A DNA stretch of 64,000 nucleotides from Thalassococcus halodurans (GTDB lineage: Bacteria; Pseudomonadota; Alphaproteobacteria; Rhodobacterales; Rhodobacteraceae), in the NCBI RefSeq assembly GCF_900108225.1, contig NZ_FNUZ01000003.1:248001-312000 (forward strand). Reading direction: 5' to 3'. The translations under genes were made by a program, and so were the position numbers. This document shows positions 24,976-33,939 of the stretch, one piece after another (position 1 is the stretch's first letter; each line of letters starts with the position of its first letter). The notes beneath the pieces are model-generated. The model worked only from the letters and a program-made list of their open reading frames with translations. It was not told the origin of the DNA and searched no databases.

Positions 24976-27014
24976 CCGGAACCATCGTCTTTGATCCCCT
25001 TCTGCCATGGCTTGCCATCGGCGCTTTGGCCGCTTTAGGCCTGTTCGGCGTGACCCTTGCGCTGTGGCGTGGGTTGCGGGGCTGGGCATGGCGGTTGCTG
25101 GCGGTCACCGTGCTGGCGGCGGCCTTGGCGCAGCCGTCTTTCCAACAGGAAAACCGTGCGCCTTTGTCGGACATTGTTCTGATGGTCGTCGATCAAAGCG
25201 CCAGCCAGAAACTGGCAGATCGCGCAGGCCTGACCGAAGACACCGCCACAACGCTTGAGGCACGGCTGGCCGACCGCCCCAACACCGAAGTACGCCGCAT
25301 CAACGTGGGCGACAGCGCCGACGATGCGGGCACGCAGTTGATGTCGGCACTATCCGAGGCACTGGCCGAGGAACCCCGCGGCCGTGTTGCCGGTATCCTG
25401 CTGCTGTCCGACGGTCGCCTGCATGATCTGGAACGCGCCCCTGACCTGCCCGCACCACTTCATTTGCTGCTGACCGGTAAGGAGTCCGATTGGGACCGCC
25501 GCCTGATCGTGAAAAACGCACCGGCCTTTGCCATCCTTGGCGAACCTGTGACCCTGACCTTAAGTGTTCAAGATGACGGTGCCGCGCCCAACGAGCGTGA
25601 AACCACCATCGATATTTCCGTCGACGGCGCACCGGCACAGACCTTTGCCATGCCCATCGGGCGTGACGTGGAACTGCCCATCACCCTGCCCCATGGCGGT
25701 ATGAACGTGATCCAGTTCTCGGTCCCTGAAGCCGATGGCGAACTGACCGACCGCAACAACACCTCGCTGGTGCAGATCAATGGTGTCCGCGACCGCCTGC
25801 GCGTTCTGCTGGTGTCCGGCGAACCCCATGCGGGCGGACGCACATGGCGGAACCTGCTGAAATCCGACAGCTCGGTCGATCTGGTGCACTTCACCATTCT
25901 GCGCCCACCGGAAAAGCAGGACGGCGTGCCCGTCAACGAACTGTCCCTGATCGCCTTCCCGACCCGCGAACTGTTTCTGGACAAGATCGAAGACTTCGAC
26001 CTGATCATCTTCGACCGCTACAAACGCCGTGGCATTCTGCCTGCGATCTATCTGGATAACGTGCGCAACTATGTCGAACAGGGCGGTGCCGTTCTGATCA
26101 ACGCAGGCCCCGATTTCGCAACAGCACAAAGCCTGTACCGTTCACCCTTGGGCGAGGTCATTCCCGGTGCCCCCACCGCCCGCGTGGTGGAAGAGGCCTA
26201 TCGCCCGACCATCACCGATCTGGGCGACAAACACCCTGTGACCGCGGGCATGCTGAACCAAGACACATGGGGCCGCTGGCTACGTCAGATCGACATCGCG
26301 GCGTCAGACGATGCCGAAGTGCTGATGACAGGCGTGGATGAACGCCCACTTCTGATGCTGGATCGCGTGGGCGAAGGCCGTGTGGCGCTAATTGCCTCTG
26401 ATCAGGCGTGGCTCTGGTCGCGTGGGTACGAAGGGGGCGGTCCTCAGTTGGAACTGCTGCGTCGTCTAGCCCATTGGATGATGAAAGAGCCCGAGCTTGA
26501 GGAAGAAACCCTGTTTGCCGAAGCGACCGGCCAAACCATGCGCATCATCCGCCGCACGCTGGAGGACAGCGTTGGCGCGGTGACCATCACCCACCCCGAT
26601 GGCACGACCGAGGAAATCGAACTGGAAGAAACCGCACCCGGCCGGTTTGAGGCCACGTTTACCGGCCCGGAAATCGGTCTGTATCGTCTGGCGGAAGGCG
26701 ACAAAGAGGCTGTCATCGGCCTTGGCCCCGCCGCGCCGAAAGAGTTCGAGGAAACCATCGCCACATCGGAAATACTGGACCCCGTGATCGCATCCATGCG
26801 CGGTGGCGCGCCCCGTCTGGAAGACGGCATTCCCGCCCTGCGCAACGTCGGCGAAGGCCGCCCCGCCGCTGGCCGCGGCTGGATCGGCATCACGCCAAGG
26901 AACGCGTTTGAAACGGTGGATGTGACGCAGACGCCGCTGCTTCCTGCGTGGCTGGTTCTGCTGCTGGCGTCGGTTGTGATCTTGGCAGGCTGGCTGCGCG
27001 AAGGTCGGAACTAG
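24972..27014 (+). CDS. Membrane protein with vWA-like and glutamine amidotransferase-like regions
   Basis: 680 residues starting at the ATG (24972) that overlaps the preceding stop. It has two N-terminal membrane helices (about 8-28 and 36-52) and one at the C-terminus (LLPAWLVLLLASVVILAGW). The intervening periplasmic part begins VLMVVDQSAS, a vWA-like strand, and includes a GATase-like stretch (RVLLVSGEPHAGGRTWRNLL, LIIFDRY, GAVLINAGP). No catalytic cysteine triad is evident. It is the last gene of the MoxR operon. Function is unrecognised; homologous context suggests an envelope-stress or aerotolerance-type complex. Confidence 0.8.
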   Translation: MTGTIVFDPLLPWLAIGALAALGLFGVTLALWRGLRGWAWRLLAVTVLAAALAQPSFQQENRAPLSDIVLMVVDQSASQKLADRAGLTEDTATTLEARLADRPNTEVRRINVGDSADDAGTQLMSALSEALAEEPRGRVAGILLLSDGRLHDLERAPDLPAPLHLLLTGKESDWDRRLIVKNAPAFAILGEPVTLTLSVQDDGAAPNERETTIDISVDGAPAQTFAMPIGRDVELPITLPHGGMNVIQFSVPEADGELTDRNNTSLVQINGVRDRLRVLLVSGEPHAGGRTWRNLLKSDSSVDLVHFTILRPPEKQDGVPVNELSLIAFPTRELFLDKIEDFDLIIFDRYKRRGILPAIYLDNVRNYVEQGGAVLINAGPDFATAQSLYRSPLGEVIPGAPTARVVEEAYRPTITDLGDKHPVTAGMLNQDTWGRWLRQIDIAASDDAEVLMTGVDERPLLMLDRVGEGRVALIASDQAWLWSRGYEGGGPQLELLRRLAHWMMKEPELEEETLFAEATGQTMRIIRRTLEDSVGAVTITHPDGTTEEIELEETAPGRFEATFTGPEIGLYRLAEGDKEAVIGLGPAAPKEFEETIATSEILDPVIASMRGGAPRLEDGIPALRNVGEGRPAAGRGWIGITPRNAFETVDVTQTPLLPAWLVLLLASVVILAGWLREGRN

Positions 27015-27017
27015 CGT

Positions 27018-27404
27018 TTAACGCGCGATCTTCACCTTGGTGGTCTCATCGTGCCAACCACCCTTGGAGCAATGCGCGCGCACGAAAATTTCACGCGTGC
27101 CGTCGGGCAACACCACAGATGACAAAGACCGCGTGAATGGTTGCTCATCGACGTGCGGATGCATCAGTTTGCGAACGGCAATCACCTTGCCCTCGGCATC
27201 CTCGATCCGCCAGCTATCGGCGAAATGATCCCACCCCGTATCATCATGGCTGAGCGTCACAGACACCCGCCAACCCATACCGGTTTTCTCCATTTGGACA
27301 TCTTCGACCACGGGTCCGTCCGCCATGGCAGGCAGGGCCATACCAGTGATGGCGGCTGCGGTTAGACATGCTTGGCGTAGGGAATGAATCATAGATGTTC
27401 GCAT
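27018..27404 (-). CDS. Small secreted protein of unknown function
   Basis: A 128-residue protein with a signal peptide (about 1-28, cleavage near AMA/DG). The mature part has no motif I can assign with confidence, but segments such as TGWDHFADSWRIED and HPHVDEQPFTRSL look strongly constrained and recur in conserved alphaproteobacterial secreted proteins. AAGGTG lies 6 bases upstream of the ATG. It converges on the MoxR operon with only 3 bases between the ends. A periplasmic location is likely and the role is unknown. Confidence 0.75.
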   Translation of the reverse strand: MRTSMIHSLRQACLTAAAITGMALPAMADGPVVEDVQMEKTGMGWRVSVTLSHDDTGWDHFADSWRIEDAEGKVIAVRKLMHPHVDEQPFTRSLSSVVLPDGTREIFVRAHCSKGGWHDETTKVKIAR

Positions 27405-27440
27405 GCTGTCACCTTAGCATCCACGTTCATCTGCTGCCCG

Positions 27441-28160
27441 TCAACTTTGTGTGTCATCCACGCGAGCGTTGCCTGAAAGCAGCACGGCCCGCGACTCGGA
27501 CGCGAATTCGCGCCGCAGGATCACCGCAACGGTGAACACAGTGGCCATCAACAAGGGCACCGCGCCCAACAACCACGCGACACTGGCGATCCCAAAATAG
27601 ACAGACCGTAGACCACGATTATACCCGCGCGCGGCGGTGATGTTGATCTCGCCTGCTTGCGACGCGCGCACGTAGACATTCGGGTCATCCAGATCGTTTG
27701 GAACCGCCGCCATCAGGACCGAGCAATAGCCGAACAGCCTGTGCGACCAGACGAATTTCAGAAAGGCATTCACGGCGAACAGCAGCATGAAGAAAATCTT
27801 CACTTCCCACACCAGAACCGGATCAGCGCCTAGTGTCAGGTCTTGAGCGACACCGCGCAAACGGTCTGCATTGCCTAAAAGCGCCAAGCCGCCACCGATC
27901 GAGATCATCGAGGCCGAGGCAAAGAACGCTGTTCCCTGACGCAGGCTGGACACGATCTGGGAATCGAATATTCGCGGCTGGCGGGTCACGAACTGGCGCA
28001 TCCATTCACGGCGATACCCCGCCATGATCTGCGACGTCGACGGATACCGCTTGGGCGCGTTTTCGATCAGCAGGGACAATAGGCTCCAGACCACCAGCAA
28101 GGTGCCAACAGCGACAAAGTCCATCAATGAGAACAGGGAAAGGTCGGGCAACGTAATCAT
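27441..28160 (-). CDS. DUF599 family membrane protein
   Basis: 239 residues with about four membrane segments (near 10-30, 80-100, 120-140 and 195-220). The stretch YRREWM, the VWSHRLFGYCSVLM helix and the NRGLRSVYFGIA loop are typical of DUF599. The start at 28160 is 2 bases after the stop of the upstream gene; a start at 28190 inside that gene is possible. No clear ribosome-binding site is visible, so translation may be coupled. The function is unknown. Confidence 0.82.
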   Translation of the reverse strand: MITLPDLSLFSLMDFVAVGTLLVVWSLLSLLIENAPKRYPSTSQIMAGYRREWMRQFVTRQPRIFDSQIVSSLRQGTAFFASASMISIGGGLALLGNADRLRGVAQDLTLGADPVLVWEVKIFFMLLFAVNAFLKFVWSHRLFGYCSVLMAAVPNDLDDPNVYVRASQAGEINITAARGYNRGLRSVYFGIASVAWLLGAVPLLMATVFTVAVILRREFASESRAVLLSGNARVDDTQS

Positions 28161-28162
28161 GA

Positions 28163-28573
28163 TCAGAACGGCTTTACCACAACAACCCAAAGCACCGCGA
28201 TGACGGCGAACACCGACACCTCGTTAAAGATGCGCAGGAACATGTCGCTTTCTTTAAACTCGCCGCGCTTGGCCCGCAGCACCATGCGTCCGGTCCAGAT
28301 GTAATGAACGACCAGCCCTGAGACCAAAGCCAGCTTCAGCCAGACCCAGTTCGGCATGCCCCAAAGACCGCCCAACCAAAGACCGGTGATCAGGGCAATC
28401 ACGCCAAGGCCTGCGGAAAAACGATAAAGCCGGATCGTAAGATCGCCCAAGGGTCCGAATTCACCCAGTCGGGCGTATTCCCGTTTCCAGTAAATCAGCG
28501 CACGAGGAACGGCGAAAATCGACGTCATCCAACCCATGACGCAAAGAAGGTGTATGATCTTGATCCAGTCCAT
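28163..28573 (-). CDS. CopD/HemJ-like small membrane protein
   Basis: 136 residues with four predicted helices. DWIKIIHLLCVMGWMTSIF (conserved H8), a PRALIYW loop, WLKLALVSGLVVHY and the ending RIFNEVSVFAVIAVLWVVVVKPF match the layout of the HemJ/UPF0093 and CopD superfamily. HemJ is a protoporphyrinogen IX oxidase in many bacteria. This protein departs from the core HemJ sequence (no AGLFYLPR segment), so I do not assign the haem role. It is upstream of and probably cotranscribed with the DUF599 gene, and divergent from glcD. Confidence 0.75.
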   Translation of the reverse strand: MDWIKIIHLLCVMGWMTSIFAVPRALIYWKREYARLGEFGPLGDLTIRLYRFSAGLGVIALITGLWLGGLWGMPNWVWLKLALVSGLVVHYIWTGRMVLRAKRGEFKESDMFLRIFNEVSVFAVIAVLWVVVVKPF

Positions 28574-28630
28574 GTCCTATGCCTGCGGCAAACTGGACGC
28601 CGCTGCAAGAGGCTACGTAGTTTCACGGAT

Positions 28631-28679
28631 TTGATCTGGCGTCATGTCCCGCTATTGTAAAAGCCAGCGCCTTAAGGCG
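28631..28679 (+). promoter_or_regulatory. Candidate glcDEF promoter with overlapping palindromic operator
   Basis: TTGATC (28631-28636), a 16-base spacer and TATTGT (28653-28658) are followed at the expected transcription start by the perfect 12-base palindrome CGCCTTAAGGCG (28668-28679). That palindrome sits two bases before the AGGGAGG ribosome-binding site. The placement would let a bound regulator or an RNA hairpin block expression. Confidence 0.4.
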
Positions 28680-28693
28680 TAGGGAGGAACATC

Positions 28694-30142
28694 ATGGAAA
28701 TGCCGGTACCCAACGCGGGGCTTCTCGCGCGGAAACCCAATATCGTGGCGCGTCTGTCTGCTGTGCTGCCGCCCGACGCCCTGATCTCGGACCCTGCGGA
28801 AACGCGGGCCTACGAATGCGACGCGCTGACGGCCTATCGCTGCCCGCCCTTGGCTGTGGCCCTGCCGTCCACGACTGAAGAAGTCTCGGCCGTTCTGAAG
28901 ATCTGCCACGAAGAGGGTGTGCCTGTTGTACCACGCGGGTCCGGCACATCGCTGGCCGGTGGCGCGATGCCCACGGCGGATTCCCTGATCCTTGGTGTGT
29001 CCCGCATGAATGACGTGCTTGAGACCGACTATGAAAACCGGATCATCCGCGTCCAGACCGGCCGCACGAACCTGAGTGTCACCGGCGCGGTCGAGGAAAA
29101 CGATTTCTTCTATGCCCCCGATCCGTCATCGCAGCTGGCCTGCGCGATTGCAGGCAATATCGCGATGAATTCCGGCGGTGCGCATTGCCTGAAATACGGT
29201 GTGACAACGAACAACCTGATGGGCGTGACCATGGTTTTGATGGACGGCACCATCGTGGAACTGGGCGGCGCGCATCTGGATGCGGCAGGTCTGGACCTGC
29301 TGGGCGTGATCTGCGGCTCGGAAGGTCAGCTTGGCGTCGTGACCGAAGCTACCCTGCGCATCCTGCACAAACCCGAAGGCGCGCGGCCTGTTCTGATCGC
29401 CTACGATTCGAACGAAGTCGCCGGCGAATGCGTGTCCGACATCATCAAAGCGGGCGTTCTGCCCGTGGCCATCGAATTCATGGACCGCCCCTGTATCGAG
29501 GCCTGCGAAGCATTCGCCAAAGCGGGCTACCCGATGTGCGAAGCGCTGCTGATCGTCGAGGTCGAAGGCAGCCCCGCCGAGATCAACGAACAACTGGCGC
29601 TGATCAAAGACATCGCCCAGCGCCACAACCCGGTTGAGCTGCGCGAAGCACGGGATGCGGACGAAGCAGGCCGCATCTGGCTGGGCCGTAAATCGGCCTT
29701 CGGCGCGATGGGACAGATCAACGATTATATGTGCCTTGATGGCACGATCCCTGTGTCGTCACTGCCCTACGTACTGCGCCGGATTGGCGAGATGTCAAAG
29801 GAATACGGGCTGGGCGTGGCAAACGTCTTCCACGCAGGTGACGGCAACATGCACCCGCTGATCCTGTTCAACGCCAACAAAGAAGGCGATCTGGAACTGT
29901 GCGAGGCATTTGGCGCGGACATCCTGCGCCTCTGCGTCGAGGTCGGCGGATGCCTGACTGGTGAACACGGCGTCGGTATCGAAAAACGCGATCTGATGGT
30001 CGACCAATACGCACCCGAAGACCTTGAAGCGCAGATGGCGATCAAGGACGTGTTCGACGCCCAGTGGCTTTTGAACCCTGCCAAGGTGTTCCCGCTGGCC
30101 GCGTCCGAGACGCGTCGCAACATGGCAATCGCTGCGGAATAG
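28694..30142 (+). CDS. glcD: Glycolate oxidase subunit GlcD, FAD-linked
   Basis: A 482-residue FAD-linked oxidase. PRGSGTSLAGGA (80-91) is the pyrophosphate-binding loop of the FAD_binding_4 domain. The C-terminal FAD-oxidase domain carries HAGDGNMHP and GCLTGEHGVG with the conserved histidines. GlcD is the catalytic subunit that oxidises glycolate to glyoxylate, passing electrons to GlcF and the respiratory chain. A strong AGGGAGG lies upstream of the ATG. It is the first gene of glcD-glcE-membrane protein-glcF. D-lactate is a possible alternative substrate in the family, but glcE and glcF next to it favour glycolate. Confidence 0.95.
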   Translation: MEMPVPNAGLLARKPNIVARLSAVLPPDALISDPAETRAYECDALTAYRCPPLAVALPSTTEEVSAVLKICHEEGVPVVPRGSGTSLAGGAMPTADSLILGVSRMNDVLETDYENRIIRVQTGRTNLSVTGAVEENDFFYAPDPSSQLACAIAGNIAMNSGGAHCLKYGVTTNNLMGVTMVLMDGTIVELGGAHLDAAGLDLLGVICGSEGQLGVVTEATLRILHKPEGARPVLIAYDSNEVAGECVSDIIKAGVLPVAIEFMDRPCIEACEAFAKAGYPMCEALLIVEVEGSPAEINEQLALIKDIAQRHNPVELREARDADEAGRIWLGRKSAFGAMGQINDYMCLDGTIPVSSLPYVLRRIGEMSKEYGLGVANVFHAGDGNMHPLILFNANKEGDLELCEAFGADILRLCVEVGGCLTGEHGVGIEKRDLMVDQYAPEDLEAQMAIKDVFDAQWLLNPAKVFPLAASETRRNMAIAAE

Positions 30143-30152
30143 GATTGATCCG

Positions 30153-31277
30153 ATGACATCACTGAAACCGCAAAGCGAAGCCGAGCTGGCAGAGGCGATC
30201 AAATCGGCCAAAGGCCCGCTGCACATTCGCGGCGGCGGCACCCGTCGCACGGGCGCTGAACTGGGTCAGGTTCTGGAAACCAGCGGATTGTCCGGCATTT
30301 CCCTGTACGAACCCGGTGCTTTGACCGTTGTCGCAGGCGCTGGCACCCCGCTGGCCGAGATCGAGGCCGCGCTGGACGCCGAAAACCAGCGTCTTGCTTT
30401 TGAACCCATGGATCATCGCGGTCTACTTGGCACCACGGGCGAGCCCACTTTGGGTGGCGTCGCGGCGGCCAATGTATCCGGCCCCCGCCGTATCCAATGC
30501 GGCGCGGCACGGGATTTCATGTTGGGCGTCCGCTTTGTCGATGGCCAAGGCAGCATCGTGAAAAACGGTGGACGCGTGATGAAGAACGTGACCGGCTATG
30601 ATCTGGTCAAGCTGATGGCAGGCAGTCAGGGCACCATGGGCGTGCTGACCGAGGTGTCGCTGAAAGTTCTGCCGAAACCCGAAACCATGGCCTGCCTTTT
30701 GATCGACGGGCTGAATGACCGCGACGCGATTAACGCCATGACCCGCGCCATGGGGTCGCCCTATGACGTGACAGGCACCGCGCACCTGCCCAAAGGCCTG
30801 GACGGCACGCCCGTCACCATGATCCGCATCGAGGGCTTTAACGATTCCGTCGCCTACCGGCTTGAGCAACTGGCGGGACTGTTCCCGAACCACGCGCTGC
30901 GCCGTGAAACCGATCCCGAGGCCGTAGCCAAAGGTTGGGCCTACATCCGCGACGCCCAGCCGTTCCACGGAACCACAGGCGATGTCTGGCGGATTTCAAC
31001 CAAACCCACCGACGCCCCCGATCTGGCAGCAAAGCTGGACGCCAAAGAGGTCTTCTATGACTGGAGCGGCGGCTTGATCTGGGCGCTGACACCAGCAGGC
31101 AGCGATATCCGCGCTAAGCTGGGGGCCTTTGACGGTCACGCCACATTGGTCCGCGCATCTGGCACGACGCTGCCGCTGTTCCACCCGCAGCCCGCGCCTG
31201 TCGCGATGCTGTCGGAAGGCGTGCGTCGCAAGTTCGACCCGCGCGGCATCCTGAACCCCGGATTGATGACCGCATGA
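30153..31277 (+). CDS. glcE: Glycolate oxidase subunit GlcE, FAD-binding
   Basis: 374 residues with a PCMH-type FAD-binding domain: PLHIRGGGTRR, VVAGAGTPLAEIE and LGTTGEPTLGGVAAANVSGP are its landmark segments. The C-terminal part is shorter than in GlcD, as usual for GlcE. It forms the catalytic complex with GlcD and GlcF. It starts 10 bases after glcD. The stop overlaps the start of the small membrane protein (ATGA). Confidence 0.93.
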   Translation: MTSLKPQSEAELAEAIKSAKGPLHIRGGGTRRTGAELGQVLETSGLSGISLYEPGALTVVAGAGTPLAEIEAALDAENQRLAFEPMDHRGLLGTTGEPTLGGVAAANVSGPRRIQCGAARDFMLGVRFVDGQGSIVKNGGRVMKNVTGYDLVKLMAGSQGTMGVLTEVSLKVLPKPETMACLLIDGLNDRDAINAMTRAMGSPYDVTGTAHLPKGLDGTPVTMIRIEGFNDSVAYRLEQLAGLFPNHALRRETDPEAVAKGWAYIRDAQPFHGTTGDVWRISTKPTDAPDLAAKLDAKEVFYDWSGGLIWALTPAGSDIRAKLGAFDGHATLVRASGTTLPLFHPQPAPVAMLSEGVRRKFDPRGILNPGLMTA

Positions 31278-31615
31278 CACCGGCGCTGATCACAGCCTTT
31301 GTCCTTTGCTTTGTGGTCGGCCCGATGATCTACGCGATTATCTTTCGCCGTCCACTGACCAAGGCATTGATCGCCGCGCTGGCGATTTCTGTGGTTGCGC
31401 TTTTGCTGTTTTCCAACCTGTTCAAATCAACAACGCCAAGTGCGGCGCTGTTGTGCATGTGGGTGTCGTGGGTGCTGGCGATCACTTTGGTGGTCCGCGC
31501 GCTGTACACCCGCCTTCGCACACAAACGACCCGCCGCTGGACCTATATCGCAGGCATGATCGCAACCACAGCCCCGTGGTTCGGCCTGGCCACTGCCAAG
31601 ATGATGAGCCCCTGA
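31274..31615 (+). CDS. Small membrane protein between glcE and glcF
   Basis: 113 residues with three hydrophobic helices (about 5-23, 28-48 and 56-78) and a possible fourth near 90-108. No known motif is recognised. Both ends are translationally coupled: its ATG overlaps the glcE stop (ATGA) and its TGA overlaps the glcF start (TGATG). That forces expression with the oxidase subunits and suggests a membrane-anchoring or quinone-docking role for GlcDEF, which is inference only. Confidence 0.75.
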   Translation: MTPALITAFVLCFVVGPMIYAIIFRRPLTKALIAALAISVVALLLFSNLFKSTTPSAALLCMWVSWVLAITLVVRALYTRLRTQTTRRWTYIAGMIATTAPWFGLATAKMMSP

Positions 31616-32928
31616 TGCAGACCAACTTTACCGACAGCCAGCTACAAAAGCCCGAATTGCAGCGCTCCAACGAAATTCTGCGCGCCTGTGTGCACTGCGG
31701 GTTTTGTACCGCGACCTGCCCGACCTATCAGGTTCTGGGCGACGAATTGGACAGCCCGCGGGGCCGCATCTACCTGATCAAGGACATGCTGGAAAACAGC
31801 CGCGAGCCGGACGAAAAGACGGTCCAGCATATCGACCGCTGCCTGTCCTGTCTGGCCTGCATGACGACCTGCCCGTCCGGCGTGCATTACATGCATCTGG
31901 TTGATCACGCCCGCGCCTATATCGAGGAAAACTACGACCGTCCGGTCAAGGACCGTGCCCTGCGCTGGGTTCTGTCCCAGATCCTGCCTTACCCCACCCG
32001 CTTCCGCGTGGCGCTTTTGCTGGCCAAAATCGCCCGTCCCTTCCGTGGTCTGGTGCCCGATGCGCGTCTGCGGGCCATGCTGGATATGGCGCCCAAGGTG
32101 ATTCCGCCGGTCAGCCGCAATGACGACCCACAAAGCTTTGCACCTGAAACTGCGCCGAAAATGCGCGTGGCGCTGATGACGGGCTGTGCGCAAAAGGCGC
32201 TGAACACAGACATCAACGACGCCACCATTCGCCTGCTGACCCGTCTGGGGTGCGAAGTGGTCGTGGCCGAAGGCGCGGGTTGCTGCGGGGCGTTGACCCA
32301 CCACATGGGCAAGATCGACCAAAGCCATAACAGCGCCGCCGCCAATATCCGCGCATGGACGCAGGAAATGGACAATGGCGGGCTGGATGCCATCGTGATC
32401 AACACCTCTGGCTGCGGCACGACGGTCAAGGATTACGGCCACATGTTCCGCACCGATGACACGCTGGCCACTGACGCCGCGCGTGTATCTGCCATCGCGA
32501 TGGATGTCAGCGAAGTGCTGGCAAAACTGGTCGAACAGACCGGGCCTGAGGTGTTCAATGCAGGCGTTGCCAAACAGCGCGTGGCCTATCACGCGGCCTG
32601 TTCCCTGCAGCATGGTCAAAAGATCAAAACGCACCCCAAGAACCTGCTGAAAGCCGCTGGTTTCGAGGTGGTCGAACCCGCCGACAGTCATCTGTGCTGT
32701 GGATCGGCGGGCACCTACAACCTGATGCAGCCTGAAATTTCCGGTCAGTTGAAGGAACGCAAGGTTCGCACGCTAGAGGCCAAGCAGCCCGAGATCATCG
32801 CTGCAGGCAACATCGGCTGCATGATGCAGATCGGTTCAGGCACAGACATTCCCGTTGTCCACACGGTCGAACTGCTGGATTGGGCCAGCGGCGGGCCTGT
32901 GCCACCCAAGCTGGCTCCTCAAACTTAA
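31615..32928 (+). CDS. glcF: Glycolate oxidase iron-sulfur subunit GlcF
   Basis: 437 residues from the ATG overlapping the preceding stop. Two 4Fe-4S motifs are present: C25/C28/C31/C35 in CVHCGFCTATC and C76/C79/C82/C86 in CLSCLACMTTC. Two CCG-type domains follow, with GAGCCGAL and LCCGSAGTYN. GlcF relays electrons from the GlcD/E flavins to the quinone pool. The longer upstream frame is out of register with the family and was discarded. Confidence 0.95.
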   Translation: MQTNFTDSQLQKPELQRSNEILRACVHCGFCTATCPTYQVLGDELDSPRGRIYLIKDMLENSREPDEKTVQHIDRCLSCLACMTTCPSGVHYMHLVDHARAYIEENYDRPVKDRALRWVLSQILPYPTRFRVALLLAKIARPFRGLVPDARLRAMLDMAPKVIPPVSRNDDPQSFAPETAPKMRVALMTGCAQKALNTDINDATIRLLTRLGCEVVVAEGAGCCGALTHHMGKIDQSHNSAAANIRAWTQEMDNGGLDAIVINTSGCGTTVKDYGHMFRTDDTLATDAARVSAIAMDVSEVLAKLVEQTGPEVFNAGVAKQRVAYHAACSLQHGQKIKTHPKNLLKAAGFEVVEPADSHLCCGSAGTYNLMQPEISGQLKERKVRTLEAKQPEIIAAGNIGCMMQIGSGTDIPVVHTVELLDWASGGPVPPKLAPQT

Positions 32929-33005
32929 CATTGCGGAAACCGTATAAATCGCCCTAATTTCGCCCTAACGCGCCAATAAAAAGACGCGAAAGGCAGGAGT
33001 TGTTC

Positions 33006-33809
33006 GTGCGGCGAGTGGTTGTTTTTATCGTCGGAATGTTTTGTCTCATGGGTCAGGTGGCCTATGGGCAGGGGCTTCTGTCGCTTGGATCCAGCCAACA
33101 GGGTCGCGGATGGGATGCTGTCGGGCGCCTGGAAATCGGCGGCAAAGCCTTTTGCACCGGTGCGCTGATTGCCCCCAATCTGGTTCTGACGGCCGCGCAT
33201 TGTCTGTACGATCCTTCGACATCCGAGCTTGTCCCCGCAAGCGACATCCAGTTTCTGGCCGGTTGGCGGAACGGGCGTGCGGCGGCCTACCGGCATGTCC
33301 GGCGCGCTGTGCACCATTCGGAATACAACTATCAGGCCAAGGCCAACACCGATCGCGTCAGCAACGATGTGGCCCTGCTTGAGCTTCAGCATCCGATCCG
33401 GAACACCACCATCACGCCCTTCGAAACGGCCCGCCGTCCGTCCAGCGGCGATGAGGTCGGCGTTGTGTCCTACACCCATGACAACGCAGAAGCGCCCTCT
33501 CTTCAGGAGTTGTGCGAAGTGATTTCACGACAAGACGGGATCATCATCATGTCCTGTCAGGTCGATTTTGGCGCGTCCGGATCGCCGGTGTTTTCGTTTC
33601 AGGCCGGCAAGCCCAAGATCGTGTCCATCGTCTCGGCCAAGGCCGAAGCAGACGGCATACCGGTGTCTTTGGGCGTTTCGCTAGAAGGCCCGATTGACGC
33701 GCTGCGCCGCGAACTGGAACAGGCCACCGGCCTGTCCGGCACCCCCGGCACCCGTGTGTTGGGCGCAGGCAATCGCACGGACACTGGCGCGAAATTTGTC
33801 AAACCCTAA
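33006..33809 (+). CDS. Secreted trypsin-like serine protease
   Basis: 267 residues. I chose the GTG at 33006 because AGGAG lies exactly 6 bases upstream; a TTG at 33000 is too close. It has a signal peptide of about 21 residues (AYG/QG). The chymotrypsin-fold triad is H65 in TAAHC, D121 in SNDVALLEL and S191 in FGASGSP. The usual GDSGGP is GASGSP here, seen in several bacterial V8-like/trypsin-like proteases. It probably acts in the periplasm or is exported. It stands alone between glcF and hsp20 with no obvious partner. Confidence 0.87.
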   Translation: MRRVVVFIVGMFCLMGQVAYGQGLLSLGSSQQGRGWDAVGRLEIGGKAFCTGALIAPNLVLTAAHCLYDPSTSELVPASDIQFLAGWRNGRAAAYRHVRRAVHHSEYNYQAKANTDRVSNDVALLELQHPIRNTTITPFETARRPSSGDEVGVVSYTHDNAEAPSLQELCEVISRQDGIIIMSCQVDFGASGSPVFSFQAGKPKIVSIVSAKAEADGIPVSLGVSLEGPIDALRRELEQATGLSGTPGTRVLGAGNRTDTGAKFVKP

Positions 33810-33812
33810 GGG

Positions 33813-33843
33813 GTTGAACCCGCCTCGGGGTATTCCCACATAA
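33813..33843 (+). promoter_or_regulatory. Candidate RpoH (heat-shock) promoter of hsp20
   Basis: GTTGAA (33813-33818), a 16-base spacer and CCCACATAA (33835-33843) resemble the sigma-32 pattern CTTGAA-N-CCCCATNT. It begins 4 bases after the protease stop codon and would give a leader of about 90 bases before the hsp20 start. Confidence 0.4.
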
Positions 33844-33881
33844 TTCTGCACAGGGCCGCCAATGACGGGGTTCTGTTCCAT

Positions 33882-33939
33882 GCGTGCCTGTCCATGAGGA
33901 AGGCACGTCAACACAGTTGTCGCTCAATGGAGGATGACC
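33882..33939 (+). promoter_or_regulatory. ROSE-like RNA thermometer in the hsp20 leader
   Basis: The leader can fold into two hairpins. The first pairs CGTGCCT-(G)-TCC (33883-33893) with GGA-AGGCACG (33898-33907), with one bulged G and an ATGA loop. The second pairs UC-(G)-CUC (33920-33925) with GAGGA (33930-33934), burying most of the GGAGG ribosome-binding site; G33922 is bulged and the stem can extend by GU/AU pairs to 33916/33938. A weak Shine-Dalgarno stem with a bulged G in a UYGCU-like strand is the hallmark of ROSE elements before small heat-shock genes in alphaproteobacteria. Confidence 0.5.
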
